DNA of 64,000 nucleotides from assembly GCF_009664855.1 (NCBI RefSeq), contig NZ_CP045928.1:4589186-4653185 (forward strand), given 5' to 3'. The position numbers and the translations under genes were made by a program. The stretch comes from Flavobacterium sp. SLB02 (GTDB lineage: Bacteria; Bacteroidota; Bacteroidia; Flavobacteriales; Flavobacteriaceae). The notes beneath the pieces were generated by a model. It was not told the origin of the DNA. It worked only from the letters and a program-made list of their open reading frames with translations, and ran no database searches. Of this stretch, positions 44,784 through 54,720 are shown piece by piece (the stretch's first letter is position 1; each line of letters begins with the position of its first letter).

Positions 44784-45950
44784 TTACGCTTTGGGCTTTT
44801 GTTTTTTCTTTCTTCCCCACCAGATATAAAATCCGGTAACAGGTAAACTGGCGCATATCAAACTACCCAAAAAATAGACAATCTTGGTTGGGATACCTCC
44901 TATGGCGCCAATGTGAAGACTATAATTGGATCGCATTAACCATTTTGAAAAACGGGCATCGCCAATGTAGTCCTGCGAACTTGGAAGTAACTCTAATGTT
45001 TTCGAATCAAAATATAAATCTCTCCAGACTCCTTTATTCATATCGGTGCAGGCATAAAAATCATCTTTAGGTTCATCCGGAAAATGAATGATAACGGCTT
45101 CTTTATTTTCCTTCGCAATTTCTGTTCTTACTTTCTTCCAGATAAAATCCGCTCCAGCCAATTTATCTAATTGCTGTTGCGATAAAGTATCTTTTTTTAC
45201 TGCAACAACTTGTTCTTTCTTATCCTTATCATCAGCCCATCCTCCGGCTATCCAATAGGTACTTTCCCGTAACCAATGAAAACTCATCAACAGTCCTGTA
45301 AAAGCAATAAGCACGGCCAAAATCAGGGTATAAAATCCCATAACATTATGCAAATCATAATTAAGGCGTTTGAATTTAGCGTCCCATTTTATTTTAAAAC
45401 TAGCGTTTCGGGTTGTTTTATTCCATTTTTTCGGAAACCAAAGTATCAGTCCGCTTATAAGCAAAAAGAAGAAAATAACCGTTGCCCAAGCTGTTATTTG
45501 AGAACCAATTTCGCGCTCTAACCAAAGATTACGATGTCCTTCATCCATAAAATGAAAGAAATCTTCATGATGTACCATTCCGGTAATTTTACCGTTATAC
45601 GGATTTACATAAATCAATGAATCCGATTCGATATCGACCTTAATTGATTTATCTAAACCATTATACCAAACGCCATGAATTTCTTTATTAGGCAATGCTT
45701 TATGAACTGCAGCGTATATTTTTGAAGGCGGTAATAATTTCTCAGGGCCTTGCGCTTCTACATTTAAATATGGGGATGTTAGTGCTTTGATTTCCTGTTC
45801 GAAAACCAAAATACAACCCGTAATTCCCATAATAAATACGATTATTCCTGACGCTAGCCCAAGCCATAAATGCAGCCACGCATTGATTTTACTAAAACGT
45901 GATTTTCCTTTATTGGGCGGTTTAAGATTCTGTTTTTTGATAACAGTCAT
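44784..45950 (-). CDS. PepSY-domain inner-membrane protein, XusC-like
   Basis: 388 residues. PepSY-associated TM (PiuB-like) layout: membrane helix near 28-50 (WLHLWLGLASGIIVFIMGIT), a PepSY domain in the periplasm, helices near 150-175 and 205-225, and a last helix near 350-375. FHWLRE and HRNLWL supply candidate heme/metal-coordinating residues. PepSY_TM proteins are linked to iron and siderophore reduction in the inner membrane. It is the last of three genes after a TonB receptor and a DUF4374 protein, which is the xusA-xusB-xusC arrangement of Bacteroides. Confidence 0.88.
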   Translation of the reverse strand: MTVIKKQNLKPPNKGKSRFSKINAWLHLWLGLASGIIVFIMGITGCILVFEQEIKALTSPYLNVEAQGPEKLLPPSKIYAAVHKALPNKEIHGVWYNGLDKSIKVDIESDSLIYVNPYNGKITGMVHHEDFFHFMDEGHRNLWLEREIGSQITAWATVIFFFLLISGLILWFPKKWNKTTRNASFKIKWDAKFKRLNYDLHNVMGFYTLILAVLIAFTGLLMSFHWLRESTYWIAGGWADDKDKKEQVVAVKKDTLSQQQLDKLAGADFIWKKVRTEIAKENKEAVIIHFPDEPKDDFYACTDMNKGVWRDLYFDSKTLELLPSSQDYIGDARFSKWLMRSNYSLHIGAIGGIPTKIVYFLGSLICASLPVTGFYIWWGRKKKQKPKA

Positions 45951-46071
45951 GGTTTTAATTTTTATTTATTTTACGTCAGACAATACGTGAAAAAAGTTTA
46001 TATATATAAAAACCATATAATCAGCACTCTCAAAGCAATGATTATATGGTTATTTACTAAAAAAAGTGTAA

Positions 46072-47310
46072 TTATTGTTTTGGCGATAGCTTCGTTATAG
46101 CAGAAATATCTGTTCCTCCACCAGTTACTTTTGCACCAGCTGTAGCAGCACCTGTTTCAAGATTGATTTTATAAACACGAACCTCATCATTAGTTACAAA
46201 AGCTTTGTAAGCAAAACCATCTTCGTAGAATAAACTTCCAACTCCAAAATAGTTATCACCAGCATGTCCAGGTAATCCTGTAACCGGAGTAATTTTTTTA
46301 GATGGTAAGTCTATGATTGCTGATTTAAATTTAAATGAATAATGTCTTAAGAATCCCCATGAAATTGTATCATCTGCTGTAGGTATATAAATGATATAAG
46401 CTTTTTCTCCTCCAATAGGATAAGCGGCAACTACTTTACCGTTAAGTGAACTTGCCTGAATATCGAAGAAATAAGAAGCATCAAAATCTGTCTGACCTTT
46501 GTTGATACGTAAAATCCCAGAATGTGCCTCAGTGTTTACATCATAACCAGCTGATAATGCATTTGATGAAAAAGTATATACGTTACCAGAATCAGTACGA
46601 ATAATACCTGTATTTGTATAATACATTCCAACTGCTGTCGTACGTGGGTCTGCAATTCTTTTTACAAAGTTTAATGATGGATAATCGTAAACTCTTACAT
46701 AAGCATTCGTTTGATCGATATCCCAGTCATCACTTGCATCTCTGTTGAAAACAGACACAAATACTTTATCTCCCACTACTGTTACTCCCGTTGGGAAGTC
46801 AAAACGTCCAGTAGATGTAGCAAAATTATTAAATTTACGACTTGTAATAAATTGTTTTACCGGATCGTAAACAATTAGTTCATTATCTGTAGATGTACCT
46901 TCCCATGAAGCACCAACTATTAATAGTTTATTGTCATCTGTAACACCGTAAGCATATGGAGACTCAATAAAAACACGACTTCCGGCTACTAATTGACCTG
47001 TTGCATTTAAAGAAAAGGGAGCTGCACCTTCTGCTTCACTATCTAATGCAAACATTGTATTTGCAATAGGAATATATGAACCACCTTGCTCAATTCCTTT
47101 TCCATTCATATCAATTGTCCCTGTCATTAACTCGTCTAGCGAATTAAAACTCCACATATAATTTTCATTCCAGGTATCTGTTTGATATCCTATTACATAT
47201 TTACTTCCCGGAATTGTATCATCTGAAGGAGAATCATCACTACTACAAGAAAATATAGTACCCGACATCAGCACAAGAGCTAATAGATTTTTAATTTTAA
47301 TTGTTTTCAT
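46072..47310 (-). CDS. DUF4374 lipoprotein, XusB-like
   Basis: 412 residues. Lipoprotein signal (LALVLMSGTIFSC, Cys about 22) followed by a Ser/Asp linker (SSDDSPSDD). The body is a run of beta strands of the kind seen in six- to eight-bladed propellers (YVIGYQTDTW; KLLIVGASWEG; DKVFVSVFNRDAS; VYTFSSNAL; AYIIYIPTADD; YKAFVTNDEV). This matches DUF4374, the family of XusB, the surface lipoprotein that binds ferric enterobactin in Bacteroides. It lies between a TonB receptor and a PepSY gene on the same strand. DUF4374 assignment strong; siderophore binding inferred. Confidence 0.88.
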   Translation of the reverse strand: MKTIKIKNLLALVLMSGTIFSCSSDDSPSDDTIPGSKYVIGYQTDTWNENYMWSFNSLDELMTGTIDMNGKGIEQGGSYIPIANTMFALDSEAEGAAPFSLNATGQLVAGSRVFIESPYAYGVTDDNKLLIVGASWEGTSTDNELIVYDPVKQFITSRKFNNFATSTGRFDFPTGVTVVGDKVFVSVFNRDASDDWDIDQTNAYVRVYDYPSLNFVKRIADPRTTAVGMYYTNTGIIRTDSGNVYTFSSNALSAGYDVNTEAHSGILRINKGQTDFDASYFFDIQASSLNGKVVAAYPIGGEKAYIIYIPTADDTISWGFLRHYSFKFKSAIIDLPSKKITPVTGLPGHAGDNYFGVGSLFYEDGFAYKAFVTNDEVRVYKINLETGAATAGAKVTGGGTDISAITKLSPKQ

Positions 47311-47385
47311 ATTACTTTAATTTAGTTAATTATCATCTGCCTTAGAAGCATAGATTTTTGAATGAGATATTATTTTTATTTTTTA

Positions 47386-49752
47386 TTACATAAAGAAATA
47401 ACGAAGTTTCAATGTAAACGACCTTCCAGGTTTTTGTACATTAAAATAGTCATATAGTTTTACGTCTGTTATATCAAAGCATTCTACTGCAATATTATAG
47501 CGACCGTTTTTAAGTGAATAAGCAATAGACGCAGAGTAAAAAAGTTGCTCTGGAATTTCTTTTTTACCTGTCTCACCAAGATTTGGGTTTCTCAGATAAT
47601 AACTGCTTGAATAATTAGTCAATAAGTTAATCGTAAGAAAGTCATCATCGAATTTGATTTTCTTGAAGTTAAATCCAACATTTGCATTTCCGTAAAAAAT
47701 AGGAACATTTGCTAATTGCTTATTGTATAAATAATTAATTTGATTAGTTCCAGGTGAAACAGTTGCATCTTTATTTAGAGTCTTTTGGTAAGTTGCATTA
47801 ATATCAAAAACCAACCAATCTTTATAACCATAATGAACAACTCCGTCAAATCCGCTTACCTGTATATTTTTAAAGTTAACTGCTTTACTTTTTGATGGGT
47901 TACTTTGATCTTGCCTGTCCTGGATAAAATCATTCGCTCTTCTGTAAATGAAATTTCCTTCTACTCCGAAAGAATGAACTGTAAAAGCTTTTTTATAAGA
48001 AAGTCCAAAATTAAAGTTATCACTAGATTCAGGCTGAAGATTCGGACTTGGACTTACTCTAAGTCCATCTCCCAATAATTGAAGAGCTGATGGCATTCTA
48101 TAAGCATGCTCGAAAGATGCTTTAACCTGAAACTCCTCAGGAATTAAGAAATAAGCAGCAGCAGTACCATAACCAAAATTGTTAAAAGAAGGATTTACTT
48201 TTTGCTCTGAAGTTGTACCTGGATTTGTTATAACTTCCCCTTTTAAATCGAGCATTTTTCCAAAAGCGGTGAAAGACAGCCTTTTTTCAAGTGCTGATAA
48301 GCTATATGAAAAACCTAAGATATTTTTATTTAAAAATGGTTTTGTTGGCTTGTCTGTAGTTATATATTCATTGTCTTCAGTTCGTTTATAACCAACATAA
48401 GTGTAATTTAAAGCAAATGAATTATTTTCATTTAGTTCATATTTAAGATTAGCATTACTTTGAAGAGATTTTACATCATATACCATTAAAGTTTTAACTG
48501 TATTAATCTCACCTGCAGAACTGTAAGCAGGAACGTCAGTTCGTACTCCTCGCCAGGTAAATCTTCTCGACGAAGTATCTACTTTACGTTCTTCTGCAAT
48601 ATTATAAGACGCAGCCCAAGTTGCTGTTAAGCCTTTAGTAAATAAATTTGATTTCTTATATTTTAACGAAGACACAAAATTCTGACTATCTTCAAAAGCA
48701 TCACCTACGACTCTAAACATAGTTGGCCCTTGTTGTATTTGTTTTTTATTGGCACTTCCTGTAACGCCTACTAATAAATAATCTGCATATTTTTTATCTT
48801 TTACTCCAACTTCTGCTATAACAGTTGCTTGTTTATAACCATCATGAAAATGTTTAAGTTTCTCTAACGGACCAAAAAGCCCAGAAACAGGATCAGGAAC
48901 CTGAGCCTCAACCTTATAACTATTGTCAGAATAATTAAGGAATGCATTAATATTGGTTACAAAGCCGTTTTTACTTGTAAAACGTGTATTTACTGCAGCC
49001 TTATGGGTATTGAAAGATCCATAACTATAAGAAGCATCAATATATCTCCTAACACTTTTATTAGTAACAATATTAACAGCACCACCTAAAGCATCTCCTC
49101 CTAATTCAATTGGTACAACTCCCTTATAGACGTCAATTCTTTCTGCCATATTAGTTGGAATATTGTTCAATGTAAATGATGGTCCATAATTATCCAACGG
49201 AATCCCATCCATAAAAAACTTAACCTGATCTCCTGAAAATCCATTTAATGAAAAATTGAAAGCAGATCCCATTCCTCCTGTTTCTCTAACCCTAACACCA
49301 GTTGTTCTATTTAAAACCTGATTCAAATCAGCAGAAGTATTATACAACTGTTTTAAATCAACAGCTGTAATATTAAATGCCTCTTCTTTAACGCGCTGCA
49401 CTTTTGATTTTCCTTTTACCTGAACTTCATCTAAAGCTGCCATATCTTCCTGAATCGTAATATTTGGCACCGTTTGGTCTGATTGCAGATTAATCTTTGT
49501 TTGTTTAGGTTTAAATCCTACTGAACTAACAGATAACACATAATTTCCTGGTTCTGCAGCTATTTCATATTCTCCTTTTTCATTTGTTAAAGTGGAATAA
49601 TCTGTTCCTTTTAATGCTACGGAAACACCTTCAGCAGGTTTACCAGTATTTTCTAAAATGATTCCGTTTAAAATTACTTTTTTGCTTTGTGAGAAACCCT
49701 GAATTGAAGTTAAGAGAATCAAGGCTAAGGAAAATATTTTACTTATTTGCAT
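47386..49752 (-). CDS. TonB-dependent siderophore receptor, XusA-like
   Basis: 788 residues. Signal peptide (LALILLTSIQGFSQ), a CarboxypepD_reg-like domain (about 25-110; GIILENTGKPAEGVSVALKG), a plug (about 130-245; VLNRTTGVRVRETGG, then DGIPLDNYGPSF and GGDALGGAVNIVTNK), and a barrel ending LKLRYFFM with terminal aromatics. It is the first gene of a three-gene operon with DUF4374 and PepSY proteins; XusA homologues carry ferric siderophores in such operons. Iron substrate is inferred from context. No clear Fur box was identified by eye. Confidence 0.9.
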   Translation of the reverse strand: MQISKIFSLALILLTSIQGFSQSKKVILNGIILENTGKPAEGVSVALKGTDYSTLTNEKGEYEIAAEPGNYVLSVSSVGFKPKQTKINLQSDQTVPNITIQEDMAALDEVQVKGKSKVQRVKEEAFNITAVDLKQLYNTSADLNQVLNRTTGVRVRETGGMGSAFNFSLNGFSGDQVKFFMDGIPLDNYGPSFTLNNIPTNMAERIDVYKGVVPIELGGDALGGAVNIVTNKSVRRYIDASYSYGSFNTHKAAVNTRFTSKNGFVTNINAFLNYSDNSYKVEAQVPDPVSGLFGPLEKLKHFHDGYKQATVIAEVGVKDKKYADYLLVGVTGSANKKQIQQGPTMFRVVGDAFEDSQNFVSSLKYKKSNLFTKGLTATWAASYNIAEERKVDTSSRRFTWRGVRTDVPAYSSAGEINTVKTLMVYDVKSLQSNANLKYELNENNSFALNYTYVGYKRTEDNEYITTDKPTKPFLNKNILGFSYSLSALEKRLSFTAFGKMLDLKGEVITNPGTTSEQKVNPSFNNFGYGTAAAYFLIPEEFQVKASFEHAYRMPSALQLLGDGLRVSPSPNLQPESSDNFNFGLSYKKAFTVHSFGVEGNFIYRRANDFIQDRQDQSNPSKSKAVNFKNIQVSGFDGVVHYGYKDWLVFDINATYQKTLNKDATVSPGTNQINYLYNKQLANVPIFYGNANVGFNFKKIKFDDDFLTINLLTNYSSSYYLRNPNLGETGKKEIPEQLFYSASIAYSLKNGRYNIAVECFDITDVKLYDYFNVQKPGRSFTLKLRYFFM

Positions 49753-49986
49753 TACTTAAAGTTGAAATTAATTTGGCACAAAATTAACATCAAAAAACAG
49801 TATTTGCAAGCTATTTTTAATTATTCTAAATAAACTCAATGATTAGCTTTCAAATAGAGAAATCAATAAAAAAACTACTGATTCCTTAATAAATAATTAA
49901 GACTGACTTAAGATTTGCTTAAAGTTTTATATTTAAAAAGTTAAAATTCAAATTATGATTTAGTAAAATCTTAAAAAAAACCATAA

Positions 49987-50018
49987 AAAAAGCCCGCTTA
50001 TAATATAAGCGGGCTTTT
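49987..50018 (-). terminator. Terminator of the PLP decarboxylase gene
   Basis: AAAAGCCCGCTTA and TAAGCGGGCTTTT form a perfect 13-bp stem around TAATA-type loop. Confidence 0.85.
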
Positions 50019-50035
50019 AAAAATCATGATAGACT

Positions 50036-51445
50036 TTAAATTTCCAAGTCCAAAATAGTTTCCTTTAATTCTTCTATAATTATTTTTATATCGGTTTCGG
50101 ATGTTCTCCAATTTACAAAAGAAGCTCTGATTCCTTTTCGGTTTTGATATACCGTTGGGGTCATAAATACTTTTCCTTTATCATTTAAAAGAGTCAAAAA
50201 CTGACTTACCTTTTCCTGATTATGATCTCCTTTTAAAGTAAAGCTAACATTATTAAGACGAATAGGAGCCAAAAGTTCAAAATTATCATCCTCAATAAGT
50301 TCATTAGCAAAATGAAGTGCCAATGCCGTGCTATTTTCTATAATGTCCTTAAAACCTTCTTTTCCGTATGCTACTAATGAAAACCAAACCGGTAAAGCAC
50401 GTAAACGACGTGAATTTTCCGGTAATACATTCAGATAATTAAAATTTTCTAACGGATTACCTAAATAAGGTGCATTCGAATTCTGAAAAGTTTCTGTTTG
50501 AAGATTTACATGCTTTTCTTTAATCAAATAAAAAGCGCTTTCATAAGGAACATTCAGCCATTTATGGCAGTCGATGGTGATACTATCTGCACCTTTCCAT
50601 CCTTCAACCAAATGTTTAAATTTATCTGAAACTGCAGCAAAACCACCAAAAGCGGCATCAATATGCCACCAGAAATTGTATTTTTCTTTCAGTTTTGCAA
50701 TTTCCGTAAAATCATCAAAATCGGCTGTATTTACGGTTCCTGCACTCGAAATTAAGATAAAAGGTTTTCCATTTAAATTTTGGATATTCTTTTCTAAATC
50801 AGCAATATCAATAGCTTCTCGATTACCTTCGATGGTTTTAACTGTCGTGTAATTATTGCTTCCAATACCCAACATAGCCAATGTTTTTATGGATGAAGAA
50901 TGCGGCGTAGCAGTCAGAATATGAATGGTTTCAGTTATTCCGGTCTTTGCAAAATCTTTTCCTGATTGCGCTCCAAACCATTGTCTTGCCACTCCCAAAC
51001 AAGTAAAATTTGACATTGTTGCGCCTGTTACAAAACCTCCTAAAAATGATTTTGGCAAGTCTAATAATTGCAACAACAAATTAATCGTTTCAAATTCTAT
51101 CAAGGCCGAAACTCCTCCCTGCGCTTTTATTGCTTGCGTATTTTGATCATAAACAGATGCCAGCCAATCCCCTGCAATCGAAGCCGGAGTTGAACCTCCT
51201 GTTACGAAACCCAGATATCTTGGCCCTGGGGAAGCAACCATCAAGGGCGCTAATCTTTTTTTAAATTCTTTTAAAGCTGCTAACGATCCTAAACCCTCTT
51301 CATTTAAATTTCGGGTTGGATCGATTGTGTTTTTATTTGAAGTTGGAATATTGTCGAGATCATACAGAAAATCTAATCCTTGTTGTTTGGCTTGATTAAG
51401 TATGTTTTCGATATCATTTAGATCGTGTTGAAGTACTGAATTCAT
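50036..51445 (-). CDS. Group II PLP-dependent amino acid decarboxylase
   Basis: 469 residues, the normal length for this family (glutamate, aromatic-L-amino acid, diaminobutyrate decarboxylases). PLP lysine in ITIDCHKWLNVPYESA (about residue 296), the aspartate before it in WWHIDAAFGGFA (about 263), and GGFVTGATMSNFTCLGVAR (about 135) for cofactor phosphate. The fold starts near residue 60 (APLMVASPGPRYLGFVTGGS). Substrate cannot be fixed from sequence; neither GAD- nor DABA-decarboxylase-specific neighbours are present. A symporter gene follows upstream on the same strand, which may supply its substrate (inference). Confidence 0.88.
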   Translation of the reverse strand: MNSVLQHDLNDIENILNQAKQQGLDFLYDLDNIPTSNKNTIDPTRNLNEEGLGSLAALKEFKKRLAPLMVASPGPRYLGFVTGGSTPASIAGDWLASVYDQNTQAIKAQGGVSALIEFETINLLLQLLDLPKSFLGGFVTGATMSNFTCLGVARQWFGAQSGKDFAKTGITETIHILTATPHSSSIKTLAMLGIGSNNYTTVKTIEGNREAIDIADLEKNIQNLNGKPFILISSAGTVNTADFDDFTEIAKLKEKYNFWWHIDAAFGGFAAVSDKFKHLVEGWKGADSITIDCHKWLNVPYESAFYLIKEKHVNLQTETFQNSNAPYLGNPLENFNYLNVLPENSRRLRALPVWFSLVAYGKEGFKDIIENSTALALHFANELIEDDNFELLAPIRLNNVSFTLKGDHNQEKVSQFLTLLNDKGKVFMTPTVYQNRKGIRASFVNWRTSETDIKIIIEELKETILDLEI

Positions 51446-51575
51446 TCTATATTATTTTTATCTGCTCAGCTGTATAATTCCTTGTTGCTAAAAATAGCTC
51501 ACGGATCGCACAGATTATACGGATTGATACTGATTTTAATTTACGGTCGATTGCTTTATTTTGAAAAATTACTTT

Positions 51576-52799
51576 TTACCATTTGGTCTTTTCCGAGAAT
51601 CGCGAGACCATCATAGAGGAAATCACATCGCCGTTGGCATTTAGTAAAGTAGCGATAGGGTCAACGAGGGTCCCCAAAATCATGGCAACCGGCAAAGCTT
51701 GCTCCATAGGGAAGCCGTAAACAGTAATGGCTAAAATTTCGCCAATATAACCTCCGTTCGGAATTCCGCCTTCGACAATCGACACGATTATTGTAATTCC
51801 TAATGCTAAAAGTATTGTTGATGGTGAAGTAAAATCTTTACCAAACATGGCAAAAAGAAAGGTGATTTTTAAGATCGATGACATACTCGAACCGTCTTTG
51901 TGCAAAGGTGCTCCCAACGGAATAACCAAATTCCTAACATGTTTTGGGATACCCATTTTTTCGGCGGCATCAAGGTTTGCCGGAATAGTGGCAATACTGC
52001 TGCAAGTCCCTATTGCTGTTAATGAAGGTGTTATATTGTTGCTCCAGAAAACAACAAAAGCTCTTTTACCACCTGACAATAAAGCATATAAACTAAAAAA
52101 GACAAAAAAGTAAAACACGCAAGCCACGTAATAAACGCCTAATGGTTTGGCGTAAACTCCAAATAATTGCGGACCATAATAACTAACCTGATAAGCAAAA
52201 TAAGCTCCTAAACCTATTGGAGCCAATTTCATAATCATAGTCAAAAGCTGTTTCATAACTTCGTTTCCTGAATCCAGAAAACTTTTGAAAGCATTACCTT
52301 TTTCTCCTGATTGTAAGGTCGCAAATCCTATCAAAAAGGAAAAGATAATGAGCGCCAACATACTTTTCCTTGATAACAATTCGTAGAAATCATTGGTCGT
52401 CAGTAATTGCGCTATCTGATCTCCAACGTTTCCGGATTGTATATTCTCCACCGGAATTTTGGTAATGATAATATTTTCGTGAATAGGAAAAAAATAAACC
52501 GCTATTATCATAACAATAGCCGAAAGAAGAAGCGTGCCTAAAAAGACCGCTATCATAATAATAAAGAGTCTTCCTAACTTTTCTGTTTTTTCCAGATTAG
52601 CAATAGAGGAAGTTATGGTAAAGAAAACAAGTGGAATAATCGCTGTAAAAAGCAAGTTTAAGAATATATCCCCGACTGGTTTTATAACCGCAACTTTTTC
52701 TTTGAAAATTAATCCAAAAATACTTCCAATTATGATTCCGCCCAGAAGTAACAAGACACTACTGTAACTTTTTAGAAAATTGACTTTTTTAACTTCCAT
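51576..52799 (-). CDS. Dicarboxylate/amino acid:cation symporter (DAACS)
   Basis: 407 residues with about eight hydrophobic helices and the two re-entrant loops of the GltP/DctA family: NITPSLTAIGTCSSIATIPAN near 250, PLGAPLHKDGSSMSSIL near 290 and GTLVDPIATLLNANGD near 380. The family drives uptake of glutamate, aspartate or C4 dicarboxylates with Na or H. The adjacent gene is a PLP decarboxylase (130 bases away, same strand), so an acidic amino acid could be the shared substrate; this is inference. Confidence 0.9.
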   Translation of the reverse strand: MEVKKVNFLKSYSSVLLLLGGIIIGSIFGLIFKEKVAVIKPVGDIFLNLLFTAIIPLVFFTITSSIANLEKTEKLGRLFIIMIAVFLGTLLLSAIVMIIAVYFFPIHENIIITKIPVENIQSGNVGDQIAQLLTTNDFYELLSRKSMLALIIFSFLIGFATLQSGEKGNAFKSFLDSGNEVMKQLLTMIMKLAPIGLGAYFAYQVSYYGPQLFGVYAKPLGVYYVACVFYFFVFFSLYALLSGGKRAFVVFWSNNITPSLTAIGTCSSIATIPANLDAAEKMGIPKHVRNLVIPLGAPLHKDGSSMSSILKITFLFAMFGKDFTSPSTILLALGITIIVSIVEGGIPNGGYIGEILAITVYGFPMEQALPVAMILGTLVDPIATLLNANGDVISSMMVSRFSEKTKW

Positions 52800-52980
52800 G
52801 GCTTAATCGTATTATAAATTGGAATATAGAAACGTGAAATAAATCAATTAAATTACTCAAAAAAAGAGTGCTGAAATTATTTTTTTTATGCAACTGATTA
52901 AAAGGATTTCAAATGATTTTTCAATTTATGCCATTAAATGTGTCGTTAGGCACATTTAACCCCTTGATTCGAATTAATCA

Positions 52981-53634
52981 TTATTTTTCTAAAACCAAAG
53001 TAGTAAAAGCCCTATCCACCAATTCACCGCTTTTGCTTTTTACTTTTTCTGTCAGCGTTTCTTTGTTTATGATTTTAAAAGGCGATTTTTTAATTAGTTT
53101 TTCCGCCTTTTCTGTGCTATACAGCTCAAACTCAAATTGAGTAAAAGGAAGTTGTTTCATAAAACTCTCTTCGGCGAAAGTGATACATAAAATTCCTTTT
53201 GGCTGTAAAACTCTATAGATCTCCAACAGCAACTTTTCAGGTTCCTGCCAGAAATAAATGGTGTTTACCGTAAATACTTTATTGAATGCATTATCTTCAA
53301 GCGGAATTGTATTTCCATCATAAACCGAAAAGAAAGCTTGTTTTTGGGAGACAAAATTTCTGTTGATCTGACGCGCTTCCTGAAACATTAATTCAGACAT
53401 TTCTAGTCCGTAATATTTAATATTTTCAGCTTGTTCGAAGATAAATTCTACATGTCCAGCATTTCCGTGTCCTAATTCCAGAATTGTATTTCTTGGCTCT
53501 ATATGTAGATTCTGAACCGAATGGCGCGTCATGTTGATGTTGGTTTCATTCATCATATTGCCCATTACGATTCCTTTTTCTCCCGTGGGATGTTTAAGCT
53601 GAGAAGCTATTGCTTGTAATTCTTCTTGTTTCAT
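52981..53634 (-). CDS. Class I SAM-dependent methyltransferase
   Basis: 217 residues. Rossmann motif I ILELGHGNAGHVEFI (about 49-63; G-x-G-x-G replaced by GHGNAG), motif II near GLEMSELMFQEA (about 80), motif IV NTIYFWQEPEKLLLEIYRVL and motif post-I GILCITFAEE. Substrate not predictable. Immediately upstream lies metF in the same direction (129 bases, with a repeat pair between), so any link to the methionine cycle is speculative. Confidence 0.82.
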   Translation of the reverse strand: MKQEELQAIASQLKHPTGEKGIVMGNMMNETNINMTRHSVQNLHIEPRNTILELGHGNAGHVEFIFEQAENIKYYGLEMSELMFQEARQINRNFVSQKQAFFSVYDGNTIPLEDNAFNKVFTVNTIYFWQEPEKLLLEIYRVLQPKGILCITFAEESFMKQLPFTQFEFELYSTEKAEKLIKKSPFKIINKETLTEKVKSKSGELVDRAFTTLVLEK

Positions 53635-53680
53635 AAAATTTTAAATTCCAATTAAAAAAATCCAAATTCCAAACTGTTTG

Positions 53681-53762
53681 GTCATTGCGAGGAACGAAGC
53701 TACTGCACTAACAAAAGCACTATAGATATGCTTTATGAGATTGCTTCGTTCCTCGCAATGAC
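53681..53762. repeat. Inverted pair of the GTCATTGCGAGGAACGAAGC repeat
   Basis: GTCATTGCGAGGAACGAAGC (53681-53700) and its exact 20-base complement (53743-53762), 42 bases apart, can form a 20-bp stem. It abuts the metF stop codon at 53764, so it could act as a 3' end for metF transcripts. Single copies lie at 18550 and 57629. Confidence 0.85.
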
Positions 53763-53763
53763 A

Positions 53764-54720
53764 TTAAAAAAGATGGCTCGCAATCTGACGAATATTCTCA
53801 GATTTCCCCATAGAATAATAATGTAAAACAGGAACTCCGGCCGCTTTTAATTCTAACGATTGCTGAATCGCCCATTCGATACCTACCTGTCTGATCTCAG
53901 CATTGTTCTTGCATTGATCTACGGCATGAATTAAATCTTCCGGTAAATCGATACGGAAAATTTGTGGCAAAACCTGTAAATGCCTTTGAACCGCGATTGG
54001 TTTAATCCCTGGAATAATAGGAATTGTGATACCCATTTCTCTGGCTTTTTCTACAAACTTGAAATATTTTGAATTGTCGAAAAACATTTGTGTTACCACA
54101 TAATCAGCTCCGGCATCTACTTTTTCCTTTAGTCTTTTTAAGTCAGATTGCAACGATGGAGATTCTAGATGTTTCTCCGGATAACCTGCAACTCCAATAC
54201 AGAAATTGGCTCTGTTATCAGCATCCATTACTTCATGAAGGTACTTACCCTGATTTAGTAAACTAATTTGTTTGACCAAATCAATTGCATAATCGTTTCC
54301 TCCGGCTTTTGGCATAAAATATTGCTCGTCTTTCATGGCGTCACCACGTAAAGCCATCACATTGTCGATTCCCAAGTAGTTACAATCTACCAAAAGATAT
54401 TCGGTTTCTTCTTTTGTAAATCCTCCGCAAAGTACGTGCGGAACAGTATCTACATTGTATTTATGTTTTATAGAAGCGCAAATTCCAAGCGTTCCCGGAC
54501 GCATACGAGTTAGTTTTTTATCTAAAAGTCCGTTGCCTTTATCAATATAAATATATTCCTCGCGAGAAGTCGTTACATCAATAAACGGTGGTTTAAACTC
54601 CATCAACGGATCGATATTATCATATAATTCCTGAATGCTTTTCCCCTTTTGAGGCGGAATAATTTCAAATGAGAATAATGTATTTCCTTTGGCGTTTTCT
54701 ATATGTTCTGTTACTTTCAT
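53764..54720 (-). CDS. metF: Methylenetetrahydrofolate reductase
   Basis: 318 residues. MTHFR TIM-barrel fold: FSFEIIPPQKGKSIQELYDN (catalytic Glu about 18), LGICASIKHKY, FTKEETEYLLVDCNYLGIDN, NVMALRGDA and FCIGVAGYPEKH (about 175). FAD and folate sites are intact. Reduces 5,10-methylene-THF to 5-methyl-THF, the methyl donor for MetH. It is last in the metH1-(ORF)-metH2-metF set, read 152 bases after metH2. Short repeated GAGTTATGAGT-type words fill the space just before its start. Confidence 0.96.
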   Translation of the reverse strand: MKVTEHIENAKGNTLFSFEIIPPQKGKSIQELYDNIDPLMEFKPPFIDVTTSREEYIYIDKGNGLLDKKLTRMRPGTLGICASIKHKYNVDTVPHVLCGGFTKEETEYLLVDCNYLGIDNVMALRGDAMKDEQYFMPKAGGNDYAIDLVKQISLLNQGKYLHEVMDADNRANFCIGVAGYPEKHLESPSLQSDLKRLKEKVDAGADYVVTQMFFDNSKYFKFVEKAREMGITIPIIPGIKPIAVQRHLQVLPQIFRIDLPEDLIHAVDQCKNNAEIRQVGIEWAIQQSLELKAAGVPVLHYYSMGKSENIRQIASHLF

